Below, in pieces: positions 1-10,428 of a stretch of 64,000 bases of DNA. The notes beneath the pieces were generated by a model, which saw only the letters and a list, made by a program, of their open reading frames with translations, was not told where the DNA came from and did no database searches. The translations under genes were made by a program, and so were the position numbers. The DNA is from Dasypus novemcinctus (Eukaryota; Chordata; Mammalia; Cingulata; Dasypodidae). Each line of letters opens with the position of its first letter. Within the stretch, counting starts at the first letter, position 1. Location: NCBI RefSeq assembly GCF_030445035.2, contig NC_080702.1, positions 27,730,053 to 27,794,052 on the forward strand, given 5' to 3'.

Positions 1-1240
1 CCTTACAATTCAAATATAAATACATAAAAATTATTTCTAAACTTTGTATGAAGGTATTATGACATCATGTCTTTATTTTAATTAAAACCTTCCCTGGAGA
101 GAAAGACACCCGTTAAAAGAAGGGTTTTATTTTGCCCAAAACTTGATTTTAACATCCAAGATAATTCAGACACCAACTCAGAGGACAAAAGTTACTTACC
201 TGGACCAAAGACCTAAAACTAGCAGTTCTTGAGTCACTGATAGACATTAAAAGCCTGTTTTTAAAGTCACGGCGACAATGGGAAACTCAAGTGCATTTCA
301 TGCAGATGGAATTAGTTTTGCAGCTCTTCTCCTCTGCTTACAAGTTAAGCCCTTAACTAATTTTTTCATGATCCTTTTTATCTTTACCTGATTAGAGGAA
401 TGTAATTATATCATTCACACCTAATCAAAGTACTGACTGATTTTGTCATTTATTTCAAATATTTGTCTGTCTATTGGTCACAATGTCATGGACATTCTAG
501 TGACATACCCTAAGGGAATTAGCATAAATTTGTAAATGATCAGCCCTTAAGAGGAGATGTTTCAGGAACTCATCCCTAGCATTTTGAGATTTATATCATG
601 GGGACAATTCAGAGTAATTAGATTATTTCTCTAATCAGTGAAAGTTAGTTTGGGATCACTGTCAAAGAATTCTGACCCCCAAATTCAGAATATAGTTATT
701 TAAGATCCTATGTAAGGGAAGCAGGTGTAGCTCAGGGGTTCCAAACTTTCTGAAGCTCCAAACTTTTCCCAAAAGTACAAGTATGTGTTTTAAGGCATGT
801 CAGACATGTTGCTCTCTTCAATGAGAAGGGTTTAATGCTAGACTAATGTAGCTTTGAATTTTCCTTTAGAATTTTCCTTCCTGTCACAAAGGATGTACTC
901 TTTTCAGTAAACCACTTATTTTTACTTTTTCATGGTCCTGTTTACCTTCTCCAGTTTTGCCGCCTGATTTAAGCTAACTCCAACTACGTTTATAGCAACA
1001 TCAATTCTATCGGCATGTGTTAGTGATGATCAAAGCTCTTAAAATCTACATGCTTGGGCAAACAGGTGAACTGTTAAAAACTGTAGTCAGTATCTTTTAT
1101 CAAGAAACTAAGTATTTTCAACCAGTTTTGGAAAACTGTTTATAATTAAGACTCTATAACATAGACAAAGCTAATAAAATGTCAATATATAGCCAATTAA
1201 ATGTTTCCAGTAGTTAAAATACACTATTAGCCTATCTTTT
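1..1240. other. AT-rich intergenic DNA, no gene recognised
   Basis: No convincing coding frame, RNA gene or recognised repeat is visible. The stretch is AT-rich and looks like old, mostly unique intergenic DNA. Confidence 0.5.
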
Positions 1241-1252
1241 CCAAAACCCAGT

Positions 1253-1653
1253 TTAAAAAAAAAGATTTATTTTTAAAATTTATTTCTCTCCCCTTCCCCC
1301 CCCCCAGTTGTCTTCCCTCTGTGTCCATTCATTGTGTGTTCTTCTGTGTTCGCTTGCATTCTTGTCAGCAGCACTGGGAATCTGTGTTTCTTTTTGTTGT
1401 GTCATCTTGCTGCATCAGCTCTCCGTGTGTGCGGCGCCACTCCTGGGCAGGCTGTGCTTTTTCTCGCGGGGTGGCTATCCTTGAGGGGCACACTCCTTGC
1501 ACGTGGGGGACACCCCTGCATGGCACGGCACTCCTTGCGCACATCAGCACTGCACATGGGCCAGCTGCACACTGGTCAAGGAGGCCCTGGGTTTGAACCC
1601 TGGACCTCCCATGTGGTAGGCGGACGCTCTATCCGTTGAGCCACATCCGCTTC
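1253..1653 (-). mobile_element. DAS-type tRNA-derived SINE, full length
   Basis: A SINE in antisense orientation: T-rich tail at the left, tRNA-like head at the right ending near 'cacatccgcttccc'. It is flanked by a perfect 12-bp target duplication, CCAAAACCCAGT, at 1241-1252 and 1654-1665. It has the body shared by the other long SINEs here. Confidence 0.93.
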
Positions 1654-1679
1654 CCAAAACCCAGTGTTAATAAAGCCCC

Positions 1680-2698
1680 TTCAAAAATAAAGACAAAAAC
1701 AACAACAACAAAACTCCTCCAGTTGGGAGTCCTCGCCTGCTCCTCTCTTACTCAGATGAAGAAGGCTTAGGAGAAAGGATTTGGAGGGGGAGGCCAAGGG
1801 TTGTGTTCTCACCATGACAGGTTTGAGACAAACAAGGGGGAATGCGAGGTGGGCCATTGGCAAGGGGAGACTGGGGCTTGGAAGAAAGACCCAGATGTGA
1901 TTTTGAGAGTCACCAGCATGTGGGAGGTTATTTGAAGTCTTGGGGACAGATACCTGGTTTCAGAGATGAGGGGCAAGAAGAGGGCTAAGCGAGGGGGCCA
2001 GGGACTTCCCAGCTTCAGAAGTTGGTGGCCGGAGGAGCCAGCAAGTGTCTCGGTACATCAGTGAAGGAGGAGGAGAAAGAAGTGGTAGCTTGTCCTGGAA
2101 ACCCCCGGCAGGTGTTTCTAGATGGAGAGAGTGGTGAGCTGTGCGGAAGATGGCTGAGCTCGAGTAAGATAGAAAAGAGTTGATTGTTGACGTTGGCAAG
2201 GGCTTGGTCACCGGTGACTTTGATAAGAGGCTGCTTTATTAGAGTATTTGAAAATAATTTGTAATGAAATGTATTGCAAACGTTTCCATACCCAGCAGGG
2301 CTGCACTAGTTGACCTAGCGCCACTCTTCCCCTAGGGGGCAGTGTTCCCTTATCTCTCTGGAGTCCTTTCTCCTTGCCTGGACTCACAGTATTGGATTTC
2401 ACTATTTGTATTACCGTGCAACTGGATATTTCCACTTAATGGTCAATGTGCGCACATAGAACTCTTATTTTTAGCAGCTGCAGAACTCATAGTTCAACTC
2501 TGCCACAGAATACTCAACCATCATCCCACCGATGGGCAATTCCAGGAGCTTTGCGATTTTTTGGCAGACAGAAGACGGCAATAAAAATTTTTGGACCAAT
2601 ATCCTAAAGACCGGAACTTTTATTGTGAAGGATAGCTTTCCAAAAATGGCATTGCTCGGCTACAAGTTGTGTATGTTTTTCGTTTTGCTTGCGATTGC
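1680..2698. other. Intergenic DNA, possible very old dispersed repeat
   Basis: No gene recognised. Roughly 1740-2260 is purine-rich and resembles a very old, widely dispersed mammalian repeat, but I cannot name the family. The rest appears unique. Confidence 0.35.
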
Positions 2699-2699
2699 C

Positions 2700-2965
2700 A
2701 GGTTGGTTTTATTTTCTCTTCTTTCTCCTTCCCTCTCCTCCCTGGCTTCCTTCATTCCTTCCTCTTTACCTCCTATCCTGTCTCTTTCCCTCCTCCCTTC
2801 TTTTTATTTTGGAGGTACAGTACCAGGGATTGAACCTGGGAGCACTCAACCACTGACTACACCCACTCCACTCCCTTCCTTTTTTGTTCCTTTCTCCTTT
2901 TCTCCTTCCACTCCTTTTTTCCTCCTTCCCCTCTCCCTGTCTCCTTTCCTTCCTTCCTTTCAGTT
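2700..2965. repeat. CT-rich simple-sequence tract split by a short SINE
   Basis: Pyrimidine-rich (CTTC/CCTT-like) low-complexity sequence occupies about 2700-2800 and 2876-2965. The central part is a short SINE, so the tract was probably continuous before that insertion. Confidence 0.8.
2801..2875 (-). mobile_element. Short tRNA-headed SINE (head only)
   Basis: Antisense SINE head: 'accagggattgaacctggga' is the reverse complement of a B-box-like region, followed by the remainder of the tRNA-like head. It lacks the roughly 300-bp body of the long DAS elements and belongs to the short class. Confidence 0.75.
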
Positions 2966-3480
2966 TTATTGAGCCATAATTAAAAATAATCTTCACATAT
3001 TTAAACTGTAATATTTGATAATTTTTAAAGCTATGCCTATACCCACGAAACCATCACAATCAAGATAGTGAACGCATTCATTACCCCAAGGAGTTTTCCC
3101 CATGCCCCTTTGAAGTCAACTCCTTCCCCCACCCCCAGCCCCTTATCGGGCACCCACTGCTCAGTTTTCAGGTCCCATAGCTTCGTATTTTTCCGAAGGT
3201 CATATAAATGGAATCATGCAACATATAGACTTTGAGTTTGGCTTCTTTTGCTCAGCACGTTATGTCTGAGTCCCATCTGCATCGTTGCGTGTATCAGTTG
3301 TCTCTTCCTTCTTGTTATGACATTGTATAAATCACAATTTGTTTATCCTTCCAACTGTGGATGGACCTGTGGGTAGTTTCCAGCTTGGGGCAGTTATGAA
3401 CTGAGCTGCTGCGAACGCGCTTACACAGATCTTTGTGAGGGCATTTGTCTATTTGGGTTTTCAAATGCTTTGTTGTGTTC
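2962..3480 (-). mobile_element. Old L1 3' fragment, antisense
   Basis: The sequence matches the antisense 3' end of old mammalian L1: 'cagttttattgagccataat' near the left, then the phrases for 'ataaatggaatcatgcaaca' and 'gtggatggacctgtgggtag' typical of the ORF2 end and 3' UTR. Diverged and 5'-truncated. Confidence 0.75.
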
Positions 3481-3489
3481 ACTCAGTGC

Positions 3490-3585
3490 CTTTTATTTTT
3501 TAAATAAAATAAATAGGGATGGGGATTGAACCCAGGACTTCGTAGGTGGAAGCCGGTGCGCAGCCACTGAGCCACCTCGGCTCCC
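3490..3585 (-). mobile_element. Short tRNA-headed SINE
   Basis: Antisense short SINE with T/A-rich tail at 3490-3515, then 'gggattgaacccaggacttc' and the complement of a tRNA-like A box ending 'gccacctcggctcccc'. Confidence 0.8.
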
Positions 3586-3599
3586 CTGAATTGGGTCTC

Positions 3600-3711
3600 T
3601 TGCTTGTTTGCTTGTTGTTGTTGCTTTTTTGTTTTGTTTTGTTTTTAGGAGGCCCTGGGATTTCCCATGTGGGAAGCAGGTGCTCAACTGCTTGAGTCAC
3701 ATCCACTCCCC
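3600..3711 (-). mobile_element. Short tRNA-headed SINE
   Basis: A second antisense short SINE next to the previous one. The tail is a GTT/TTG-rich run, followed by 'aggaggccctgggatttccc' and the tRNA-like head ending 'gtcacatccactcccc'. Confidence 0.75.
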
Positions 3712-3718
3712 TTAGTGG

Positions 3719-5361
3719 TTTTTTTTTTGTCTTTTTTTAAAAAAGAGAAATAGATCACATAAAACGTTACATTAAAAAACATAAGAGGTTCCCACGTACC
3801 CCACTCCCCACTCCACCCCGCTCCTCCCACATCAACATCCCCTTTCTTCAGTGAGGCACATTCACTGCATTTGGTGAATGCACCCCGGAGCACTGCTGCA
3901 CAGCAGGGACCATAGTTTACACTGTAGTTCACACTCTCCCCAAGTCCATCCAGTGGGTTATGGCAGGATATACAATGTCCTGGCATGTGTCCCTGCAGTA
4001 TCATTCAGGACAACTCCAAGCCGAAAATGCACCATATCACAGCACTTCTTCTCTCTCCCTGCCCTCAGCACCTCCCGTGGCCACCGTCTCCACATCAGTG
4101 ATAGAATTTCTTCCACTGCTAGAGTCACAACAGTTCTATAGTCGAATACCAGTAAGTCCCCTTAGTGTCTTTTTTTTTAAAAGATTTATTTTATTTATTT
4201 CCCCTTCCCCGTCGTCTGCTCTCTGTGTCCATTCGCTGTGTGTTCTTCTGTGTACGCTTGCATTATCTGGTGGCACTGGGAATCTGTGTCTCTTTTTGTT
4301 GCATCATCTTGCTGCATCAGCTCTCTGTGTATGCGGCGCCACTCCTGGGCAGGCTGCACTTTCTTTTCCGTTGGGCGGCTCTCCTTACGGGGCGCACTCC
4401 TTGTGCATGGGGCTCCCTTATGCGGGGGGACACCGCTGTGGGGCAGGGCACTCCTTTTGCACATCAGCACTGCACATGGGCCAGCTGCACACGGGTCAGA
4501 AGGCCCGGGGTTTGAACCGCGGACCTCCCATGTGGTAGGTGGACGCTCTATCAGTTGAGCCACGTCTGCTTCCCACCTTAGTGTCTTTTTGATGTCCTTT
4601 ATCTCTTTAGCCATATTATCTTTCAACTCATTCATTTGATTTTGGAAATATGTGTGAAGCTCATTGATTAGTTGTTTCAAATCCTGTGTCCCATCTGGAG
4701 CTTTGATATATTCCTTTGCTTCGGCAATTTCTTCCATTTTCTTGATATGACTTGGAATGTTTTGCTGATGGCTAGGCATCTGATTAGGATGGTGAGTTTA
4801 CTCTGATGCTCAGTTTCTCTGTCTTGCATAGACATTTAGTGGCGGGAGGCTGTGTTACTGCTGGTCCCTTTTCCCAGGTGGGAAGTAATTCTGTTCCACT
4901 CCGAGTTCTCAACAACCAGTCCCGGTCAGTAGCAAGGGTGATTGAGAAGCTCGAGGGTGCAGGGTGGGATCTCTTTAGCCCCAGCCGGCTTCCAAGGCTC
5001 AGCCCCACCCAGCCTGGAAGTTCTGTGGGTCAAAAGCTGAGTCAGCCTTAGGCTGCCGTCTGCCTCTCTCCCCTTTCCTGGGGGAGGTAGATCCCTGCAG
5101 CCCCCTTTTCTGTAGCTCCCAGCCCAGAGCCTGAGAATTCAAAATTGTCTGTAGGGTGGGGGAGGGCACTGGTAGCTGCACCTTCCACTCACAGTCTTTC
5201 TGTCCAGGTTCTTTTCCTGAGTCCCTTCTCTCTTCTGGGCATTGTCTGGCCTTCCCCTAGGATATTTTTTTCCCCAGTCCAATTCTGCCTGTCCTCTAGC
5301 AATTTTTCTGGGATGAGAGAGTCCCATGTGTTTCTACTCTGCCATCTTCCCAGAAGTCCCC
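3719..5361 (-). mobile_element. LINE-1 with both ends but a large internal deletion (5' UTR + ORF1 start joined to 3' UTR)
   Basis: Read on the minus strand, the element begins at about 5361 with 'GGGACTTCTGGGAAGATGG', an L1 5' UTR start, and continues through about 580 bp of 5' UTR. The ORF1 N-terminus lies at 4779-4577: it starts MPSHQQNIPSH and runs through coiled-coil residues to KDIKKTL. It then passes directly into the 3' UTR ('GGACTTACTGGTATTC...') down to the A-rich tail near 3720. Most of ORF1 and all of ORF2 are missing. A DAS SINE (4175-4575) sits exactly at the junction and entered later, because its target duplication restores the joined sequence. Confidence 0.85.
4175..4575 (-). 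mobile_element. DAS-type SINE, full length, inside an L1
   Basis: Antisense full-length SINE flanked by CCTTAGTGTCTTTTT at 4160-4174 and 4576-4590, a perfect 15-bp target duplication. The tRNA head is at the right ('tttgaaccgcggacctccca'). Confidence 0.93.
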
Positions 5362-5400
5362 TGTGAGGGCATTTATTTTCATCATCTACCATGTTTTCTT

Positions 5401-5891
5401 TTTTTACGATTTGTTTTATTTATTTATCTCTTCCCACCCCCTTGTTGTTTGCACTTGCCGCATCTGTTCGTCTTCTTTGTTTCTTTAGGAGGCACTGGGA
5501 ACTGAACCTGGGACCTCTGACATGGGAGGGAGGTGCCTAACCACTTAAGCCACCTCTGTTCCCTGCTCTGTTGTCTCTCGCTGTGTTTTGCCTCTTGTGT
5601 CTCTTGTCACGTCATCTTGCCATGTCAGCTCCCCGCCTCTGCCCATTGCATCAGCTTGCCATCCCATGTATCCTCTTCAGGAGGCAGTGGGAACCTGTGC
5701 CCCCTGCTTTGTTGTGTCTCTCATTATGTTTTTCTTCTTGTGTCTCTTGTTGTGTCATCTTGTTGTGTCAGCTTTGCCACACTTGCCCATCATGCCAGCT
5801 CACTGTCTTCTTTAGGAGGCACTGGGAACCAAACCACAGACCTCCCGTTGGTAGGCTTAAGCCCAATTGCTTGAGTGACATCCACTTCCTT
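5401..5891 (-). mobile_element. DAS-related SINE, variant with repeated body
   Basis: An antisense SINE with three 'aggaggca.tgggaac' motifs and a body unlike the common DAS type ('gtctcttgtcacgtcatctt'). It probably consists of a variant subfamily with repeated modules or stacked insertions. The target motif 'catgttttctt' flanks it. Confidence 0.75.
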
Positions 5892-5910
5892 ATCATGTTT
5901 TCTTTTTCTT

Positions 5911-6323
5911 TTTAAAGATTTATTTATTTCTCTCCCCTTCCCCACCCCCCACCCCCAACCCCACCCCAGTTGTCTGTTCTCTGTGTCCATTTGCTGCGTG
6001 TTCTTTTTTTTTGTCCACTTCTGTTGTTGTCAGTGGCATGGGAATCTGTATTTCTTTTTGTTGCGTAAGCTCTCCATGTGTGCCGCGCCATTCCTGGGCA
6101 GGCTGCACTTTCTTTCGTGCTGGGCGGCTCTTCTTACGGGGCGCACTCCTTGCATATGGGGCTCCCCTATGTGGGGAACACCCCTGCGTGGCAGGGCACT
6201 CCTTGCGCTCATCAGCACTGCGCATGGGCCAGCTACACACGGGTCAAGGAGGCCCGGGGTTTGAACCGCGGACCTCCCGTGTGGTAGACGGACGCCCTAA
6301 CCACTGGGCCAGGTCCACTTCCC
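5911..6323 (-). mobile_element. DAS-type SINE, full length
   Basis: Antisense full-length SINE. The target motif 'catgttttctttttc' precedes it and 'accatgttttcttttt' follows at about 6325-6340, so this copy and the preceding variant entered the same short target. Confidence 0.9.
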
Positions 6324-6340
6324 TACCATGTTTTCTTTTT

Positions 6341-7120
6341 ACACGCACATAGTTGATCCCTATGAACTTTATTTTTGTAGATGATCTGAAGTAGGCTTCT
6401 GGCTTTGTCTTCTTCTGGGGAAATCAGCAAGGCAAACAACATACCCTATGCCGTGAAGCGGCAGAGCCACCTTAAACACACAGCACATTCTTATTTTTAC
6501 TTTTTCTTTTCTTTTTAAAACTTTTATCTTTTCCTACGCATCACATTCTTACCTGTTCCCAAACATGCTTCTGGATCCCATCTTGTCCTGCCCAACCCCG
6601 GATGTTTTCCCGAGCCAATGCCCTACTGTTTGGATAGGAGCAAATTTTGCCACGTGGCAGGGCAAATCTCCCACGCTCCCTCTTCTGCACAGTTCTTGAC
6701 CTTCGATGCCCTTTGGAGGTGGGTGTGGCTGGACTTTCAGGTGCCCCCCGCCCGCTGGTACCTGTCCCAGCACCTGGTGCGAGGGATGGCGTAGGGAGCT
6801 GAGAGATAGCGTTTTAGACAAGCTGAGGTCCCCAGGAGAGGCGCTGGGCTGTGGCTGTGAATCTGGAGGGGACGTCCCTGTCAGCGGTGGTTGAAATCAG
6901 GGGTGATTGCTTCGGAAGCGTGAGAAGAGACCTTGCACCTGGACTTGAGGCATTCTGCCGTGTTACCCGCAGTTTAGAAGGCATCTCTCTTCTAATGCCT
7001 GGGTGCTGGCTGTCATTGCCGCCCCCCACCCCTGCTGGACAGAAGCTCCCTGGCACAGGACTTGGGTAAACTTGGTGCTTGGTAGAAGCACTTGGCTGGT
7101 GTGGGTGGAGGAGGGGGTCT
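6341..7120. other. Intergenic DNA, no gene recognised
   Basis: Mostly unique, moderately GC-rich DNA. No coding exon with good splice sites or family similarity was recognised. Confidence 0.5.
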
Positions 7121-7124
7121 GGGT

Positions 7125-7400
7125 GCCAGTTGCTTGCCGTGTGATCTGGGATGTGTCACTTCTCCTTTCTGATTTCTGGGTCCTTCTGCTGAGAAGGGGG
7201 ACGTTGAGCCGAGGGGACGTCTGAGTCAGACCCCTGCCCTCCCTGAGCCTCTGAGTCAGTGGGAAGAGGCAGGACGGGCTGTTAGCTGCCTAGTCTGTCG
7301 AGGGTCTGGCACTTCCGAGCTGTGACCTTACTTAGCCTCTCCGAGCATCTGTCACACAGTCCTCTGAGAAACGGGGGTGACAGGGGACCCCAGCCTCGCA
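7125..7400 (+). repeat. MIR-like fragments
   Basis: Two diverged segments resemble the MIR core: about 7125-7205 ('ccgtgtgatctgggatgtgt', followed by a 'gagaaggggg' equivalent) and about 7310-7400 ('gagctgtgaccttacttagc', then 'gagaaacgggggtgacag'). Both are old and only weakly supported. Confidence 0.45.
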
Positions 7401-7880
7401 GGTCAGGATTCGCAGTGACGATTTGGAAGCGTCACGCTTGGCTCCTTGCCATATCTCGTAAATGCCAGCCGGAATACAAGGCTGGCATTTTGCCAAGATC
7501 CCTTTGTCCCATTATAACAGTAACACGCGCATCTTGCAACAAATTCCACGATAAAGGAGCAAATGGAAGGCGCCCTTGCCCCGTCCCTCTCTCCGGAAGT
7601 AACCTCAGCTATGTTTTGTTCTAGTTGTCTTTCAGCTGGAGCCACACAGTTGGGTGCCTGCCCTGCAGCAGCTGAAGTGGCAGTTGAGGGTGGACCCTCC
7701 AGAACGGTTTCTGTGGATTGCTTTGGCCGGGTGGCTGTGGGACATGGGTGTTACCCAACTCTTCCCCAGAAGGGAACTGGGTGTTCTCCAGCTCAGGGCT
7801 CAAGCTCAGGGCAGCCACTCTGCTTTCAGAATTCCTTGTAAGAAACGGGCCCTGAAATCATTCTGCATCCAGAAGATTTT
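7401..7880. other. Intergenic DNA, no gene recognised
   Basis: Apparently unique sequence. I saw no gene, RNA gene or clear repeat. Confidence 0.45.
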
Positions 7881-7885
7881 CTTTT

Positions 7886-7972
7886 TATAATTTTTTATTT
7901 GTTTCTAAAAGATACATAGATCACACAACACGTTACATTAAAAAACATAGGAGGTTCCCATACGCCCCACTC
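7886..7972 (-). mobile_element. L1 3'-terminal fragment
   Basis: Antisense L1 3' UTR tail: 'ctaaaagatacatagatcac' followed by 'cgttacattaaaaaacatag' and 'aggttcccatacgccccact'. The same terminal sequence recurs across the window. Confidence 0.85.
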
Positions 7973-8432
7973 CCTAGATTTTCTGCATGCCAATTTGCAC
8001 AGATGTTTAAAAGGCGGGGGTCCAGGTACCGCCACGGCAGTGAATGATCGAATAAGCCAGGAAGAGGCTGGTGACATAGGGTGGGAGCTCTGTGACCGTC
8101 CAAAAGAAAGACAGCCCTGCTCCTGGGAATTTATCCTGTTTATTTGATAAGCATTATCTGCACCCATAGGAAACGAACGTCTAGGGTTATTTCTTGCAGC
8201 ACTGTTGGAGCATAGCAAGCACGTTGGCTAATCCAGGGGAGGCTTAGCTGGTGGCTGGCTGAATGGGTGGCCACGGCAAGGTCTTTGTGGCCACAGAAAG
8301 AGCCCAGATTTTCTCCCAAGAGCTGGCAAGGGCAGATCCTCACCCTCTGGTATAACAAGCAGAAACAGGAAGATGCAAGCTTTTGGGAAGACGGAGAGGT
8401 TTCGTATCTTGATCGTGGTGATGGCTGTATGC
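7973..8432. other. Intergenic DNA, no gene recognised
   Basis: Unique-looking sequence between an L1 fragment and a DNA transposon relic. Nothing recognised. Confidence 0.4.
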
Positions 8433-8630
8433 CAGGAGTTCTTAACCCTTCTTGTTCCATGGACCCCTTTGCCAGTCAGGTGAAAACCACAGACCCTTTA
8501 CTGAGTCCACACTAGACTGGGTATTATTTAGTAGATACATCACTCTCGCACCAACCCATCCCCACAAGAATCATGTTGTGTTTTTAAAAACTTCAATTCA
8601 AGCTCATGGACCCCTGGCTAAGAACCCTTG
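8433..8630 (+). mobile_element. hAT-type non-autonomous DNA transposon relic
   Basis: About 198 bp with imperfect terminal inverted repeats: 'caggagttcttaaccc' at the left and the reverse complement of 'ggctaagaacccttg' at the right. Internally, 'ccatggacccctttgccagt' and 'tcatggacccctggctaaga' mirror each other. This is the layout of Charlie-like MITEs. Flanks 'ctgtatgc' and 'cttatgca' could be a decayed 8-bp target duplication. Confidence 0.7.
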
Positions 8631-8699
8631 CTTATGCATTTGTCAGATTCGTCTAACTGTATCTTAAAATGTGGCAGTTGTTCCTTAGTGAAGTTGATC

Positions 8700-9470
8700 T
8701 TTTTAAAAAGCAAGGTTCATTAACAGCTCTGAAACAGACATCTGAACATGACTGAAAAGGGGAAATGTTAGAATGTGCATATGGTAACAGAATAAACATT
8801 TAAAAAAATTCCATGGGGGAGCGGATGTGGCTCAAGCGGTTGAGCTTCTGCTTCCCACAAATGAGGTCCCAGGTTTAATTCCTGGTTCCTGGTGCCTCAA
8901 AAAAAAAAAAAAATCCATAGAATGGAAAAATCACTACAAAAACAGTGAACCCTAAGTTAAACCATGGACTATAGTCAATAGTGCAATTATAAAATTATTA
9001 CCACACTGTCGATGTGGGAGGAGTGGGGGGTATGGGGAGTGGGGTATATGGGAACCTCTTATATTTTTTAATGTAACATTTTGTGTGATCTACGTATCTT
9101 TAAAAAAAGATAATAAAAAATAAAGGGTAATAGGGAAAAAATAATACAACCACCTATGATTTTATTTCTATAGAAATGTTCCCTTATGGTTTTAAAAATG
9201 AAATTTGGATGGATTGTATGCTGAGTGAATATATCTTAATAAAGTGCTTAACAGTGAGAAAAATTATAAAAAATATGCTTTCATCAATTATAACCAATGT
9301 TCCACACCAATGCAAAATGTTAATATAGGGTGGTGTATGTGAATCCTGTATTTTATGCATGATTGTTTTCTAAACCCACAACCTCTCCAATTAAGAAAAA
9401 AGGAAAACCCAGCAAGGTGACTTGTATGTATATGTTACCATAATAAAAAAACGTTATATATATGATAGGG
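8700..9470 (+). mobile_element. L1 3' UTR pieces, with a nested short SINE
   Basis: Sense-strand L1 3' ends of more than one age. About 8935-9125 is the common Xenarthra-type tail ('tatgggaacctcttatattt', 'gtgtgatctacgtatcttta'). About 9126-9470 is an older version ('taaccaatgttccacaccaa', 'tctccaattaag'). Confidence 0.7.
8818..8912 (+). mobile_element. Short tRNA-headed SINE
   Basis: Sense-strand short SINE: 'gggagcggatgtggctcaag' (A-box region), 'ggtttaattcctggttcctg' (B-box region), then an A tail. It is flanked by the related sequences 'aaattccatgg' and 'aaatccatag'. Confidence 0.85.
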
Positions 9471-10099
9471 TTCATTGCAAAGAATAAGAAAGGAAGGTAG
9501 AGATCCGTGGGAAAGCAAGGGGAGAAAAACATTCACATTTGCTTTCATTTGCACAAACAAGTACAGGAAGGAAACACAAGACATTAACAAAAAGTTGTTT
9601 CATTTTCAGACAGGGGGGAGGAAATGCAGTGAACTGGGACAGGGAGGAGGGGGAAATGTTTCACCTTTTTATAAACAGATTTTGGAACCATCTAAATGTT
9701 TTACTGATTCCACCTTCCAATGAACAACAACAACAACAAAAAAAACATGTTCTGAGAGGAACCATCTAAGAATGGAAGGAGAAAGAGCCATGCACAAGTA
9801 TGTGGCAATTGTGTTGCTTTGGTTGTAAAAAACGGGGACAGGGTTTGATAAGGGAGGCAGTGGAGGAAACAAAACAATACAACGGTTACCCCATAACCCA
9901 GGGAAAGAAGGGGGGCCCTTGGGGGGCGGGGCACAGACCTGGCCTGGGAGGAAGAGATGCTTTGTGCTGCCCCCTTCTTGCTGCGCGGTTTTACTGAGAA
10001 TGGTATCTATGTAGGAGGCCAGTTGGTTATGAAATGCGAGCAGTGTCCAACACAGATGATACAACTGGGCAGTGAGATGAGGACAGGGGTGCTCACGGC
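9471..10099. other. Intergenic DNA downstream of ACP5
   Basis: Apparently unique sequence with short CAA/A-rich runs near 9725-9745. No gene recognised. Confidence 0.45.
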
Positions 10100-10428
10100 A
10101 CACTTCGGGTGCTGGCAATTTTATTTTTTTATTGAACGGCGGCAACGGAGGGATGCTTGATTCAGGAGGAAGCTTTCCCCTCTGCCCCCCCCCCACCACC
10201 CACCACTCAGGTGTGGCACTCCCCCCGGCGCGTGTCTGTGCCTCTTTCACCTACGCAGGTGTCTGAGACATCACAGCCACAGGGTCCCCCCGGTTCGTCT
10301 GCTTTAGTCCCCCCTTCTGCTCTGCCCCCCCCATGACAGAACCAAGGAGAAGCCTTGCTCGTGGATGGGGGTCCCAGCAGGGCTGGCCCACTGTGCCTCG
10401 GGCCTCAGGGCAGGTCCCTCGCTGCGAC
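10100..10428 (-). other. ACP5: ACP5 3' UTR (end approximate)
   Basis: About 300 bp follow the ACP5 stop codon before the paired polyadenylation signals at 10133-10120. The 3' end near 10100 is inferred from the usual 10-30 base spacing after AATAAA. The UTR holds a C-rich run around 10187-10196 on the plus strand. Confidence 0.6.
10120..10133 (-). terminator. ACP5: Paired AATAAA polyadenylation signals of ACP5
   Basis: Two canonical AATAAA hexamers on the minus strand, at 10133-10128 and 10125-10120, about 300 bases past the ACP5 stop codon. No other canonical signal is closer to the stop. Confidence 0.7.

Noticed and set aside
241-420. A possible retroviral gag-like start ('caatgggaaactc')
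   Set aside because: No following gag-like frame, no LTR and no primer-binding region; too little to call.
716-746. A possible SINE head ('aagcaggtgtagctcagggg')
   Set aside because: Only about 30 bp match and no B box, body or tail follows.
1321-1639. Recurring open frames encoding words like SIHCVFFCV and FEPWTSHVV near many SINEs
   Set aside because: They are antisense translations of the DAS SINE body and head, which explains their recurrence across the window.
1-10099. Expected ACP5 neighbours (ELOF1 or KRAB zinc-finger genes in human)
   Set aside because: I saw no exon resembling ELOF1 or C2H2 zinc fingers in either flank; they probably lie outside the window.
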